Below the pieces are notes generated by a model. It made no database searches, was not told the origin of the DNA, and saw only the letters and a program-made list of their open reading frames with translations. From NCBI GenBank assembly GCA_900556745.1, contig USPU01000045.1:1-7045 (forward strand): 7,045 nucleotides of DNA, in the 5' to 3' direction. Below, piece by piece: positions 7,028 through 7,045 of the stretch; position 1 is the first letter of the stretch, and every line of letters starts with the position of its first letter. This DNA comes from an uncultured Veillonellaceae bacterium (lineage in GTDB: Bacteria > Bacillota > Negativicutes > Veillonellales > Negativicoccaceae). The position numbers and the translations under genes are program-made.

Positions 7028-7032
7028 CCTCC
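7028..7032 (-). promoter_or_regulatory. Strong ribosome binding site before the gatA GTG start
   Basis: GGAGG on the minus strand with an ATTATT spacer (6 bases) before GTG at 7021. A near-perfect Shine-Dalgarno at ideal spacing supports GTG as the true start. The 24 bases to the right edge (7022-7045) contain LM-stop in one frame (TAG at 7039-7037) and, in another, a frame closing at the TGA that overlaps the GTG. Either could be the tail of gatC, but too little is present to decide. Confidence 0.75.
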
Positions 7033-7045
7033 ATCCCTACATAAG

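Noticed and set aside
1..7045. Mobile element, CRISPR, defence or other novel system
   Set aside because: Coding density is near complete with conserved housekeeping genes in one direction; no repeats array, transposase, integrase, tRNA or attachment site was found, and composition looks even throughout.

Overview
All recognisable genes in this window lie on the minus strand, so it reads from right to left. They are chromosomal housekeeping genes of a Gram-positive-lineage (Bacillota) bacterium. ScpA/ScpB together with GatCAB point to Bacillota. The order scpA-scpB-rluB-flavoprotein-cmk, the base composition of roughly half G+C, and Shine-Dalgarno motifs of the GGAGG/AGGAG type would fit a Negativicutes member (Veillonella/Selenomonas/Megasphaera/Dialister relatives). 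That placement is inferred from gene order and protein flavour, not proven. I see no tRNA, rRNA, CRISPR, insertion sequence, phage gene or long repeat.

Layout, in transcription order. Operon 1 (7045 to about 3792) holds gatA and gatB, the amidase and tRNA-binding/kinase subunits of the tRNA-dependent amidotransferase. They are followed by a 98-residue protein of unknown function with a strongly hydrophobic C-terminal half, and a strong intrinsic terminator begins right after its stop codon. gatC is presumably just beyond the right edge. A gap of about 80 bases (3712-3791) carries a good promoter candidate (TTGGCG, 18-base spacer, TATAAT). Operon 2 (3711 to 1 and beyond) holds scpA, scpB, rluB, an HI0933/YhiN-family flavoprotein and cmk, which runs off the left edge.

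How the genes work together. GatA releases ammonia from glutamine or asparagine, and GatB activates and amidates mischarged Glu-tRNA(Gln) and/or Asp-tRNA(Asn). ScpA and ScpB are the kleisin and winged-helix partners of SMC in chromosome condensation and segregation. RluB makes a pseudouridine in 23S rRNA. The flavoprotein belongs to the family of E. coli YhiN, reported as the 23S rRNA dihydrouridine synthase RdsA, so the two adjacent genes may both modify the peptidyl-transferase region. Cmk phosphorylates CMP/dCMP. Every gene junction in operon 2 overlaps (29, 29, 8 and 4 bases), implying tight translational coupling.

The points most worth a second look are the rluB/RdsA-like pairing; the end of scpB, where another reading frame looks more like the expected C-terminus and would end in an ATGA overlap with rluB; and the uncharacterised membrane protein attached to gatAB. 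I found no convincing new multi-gene system.
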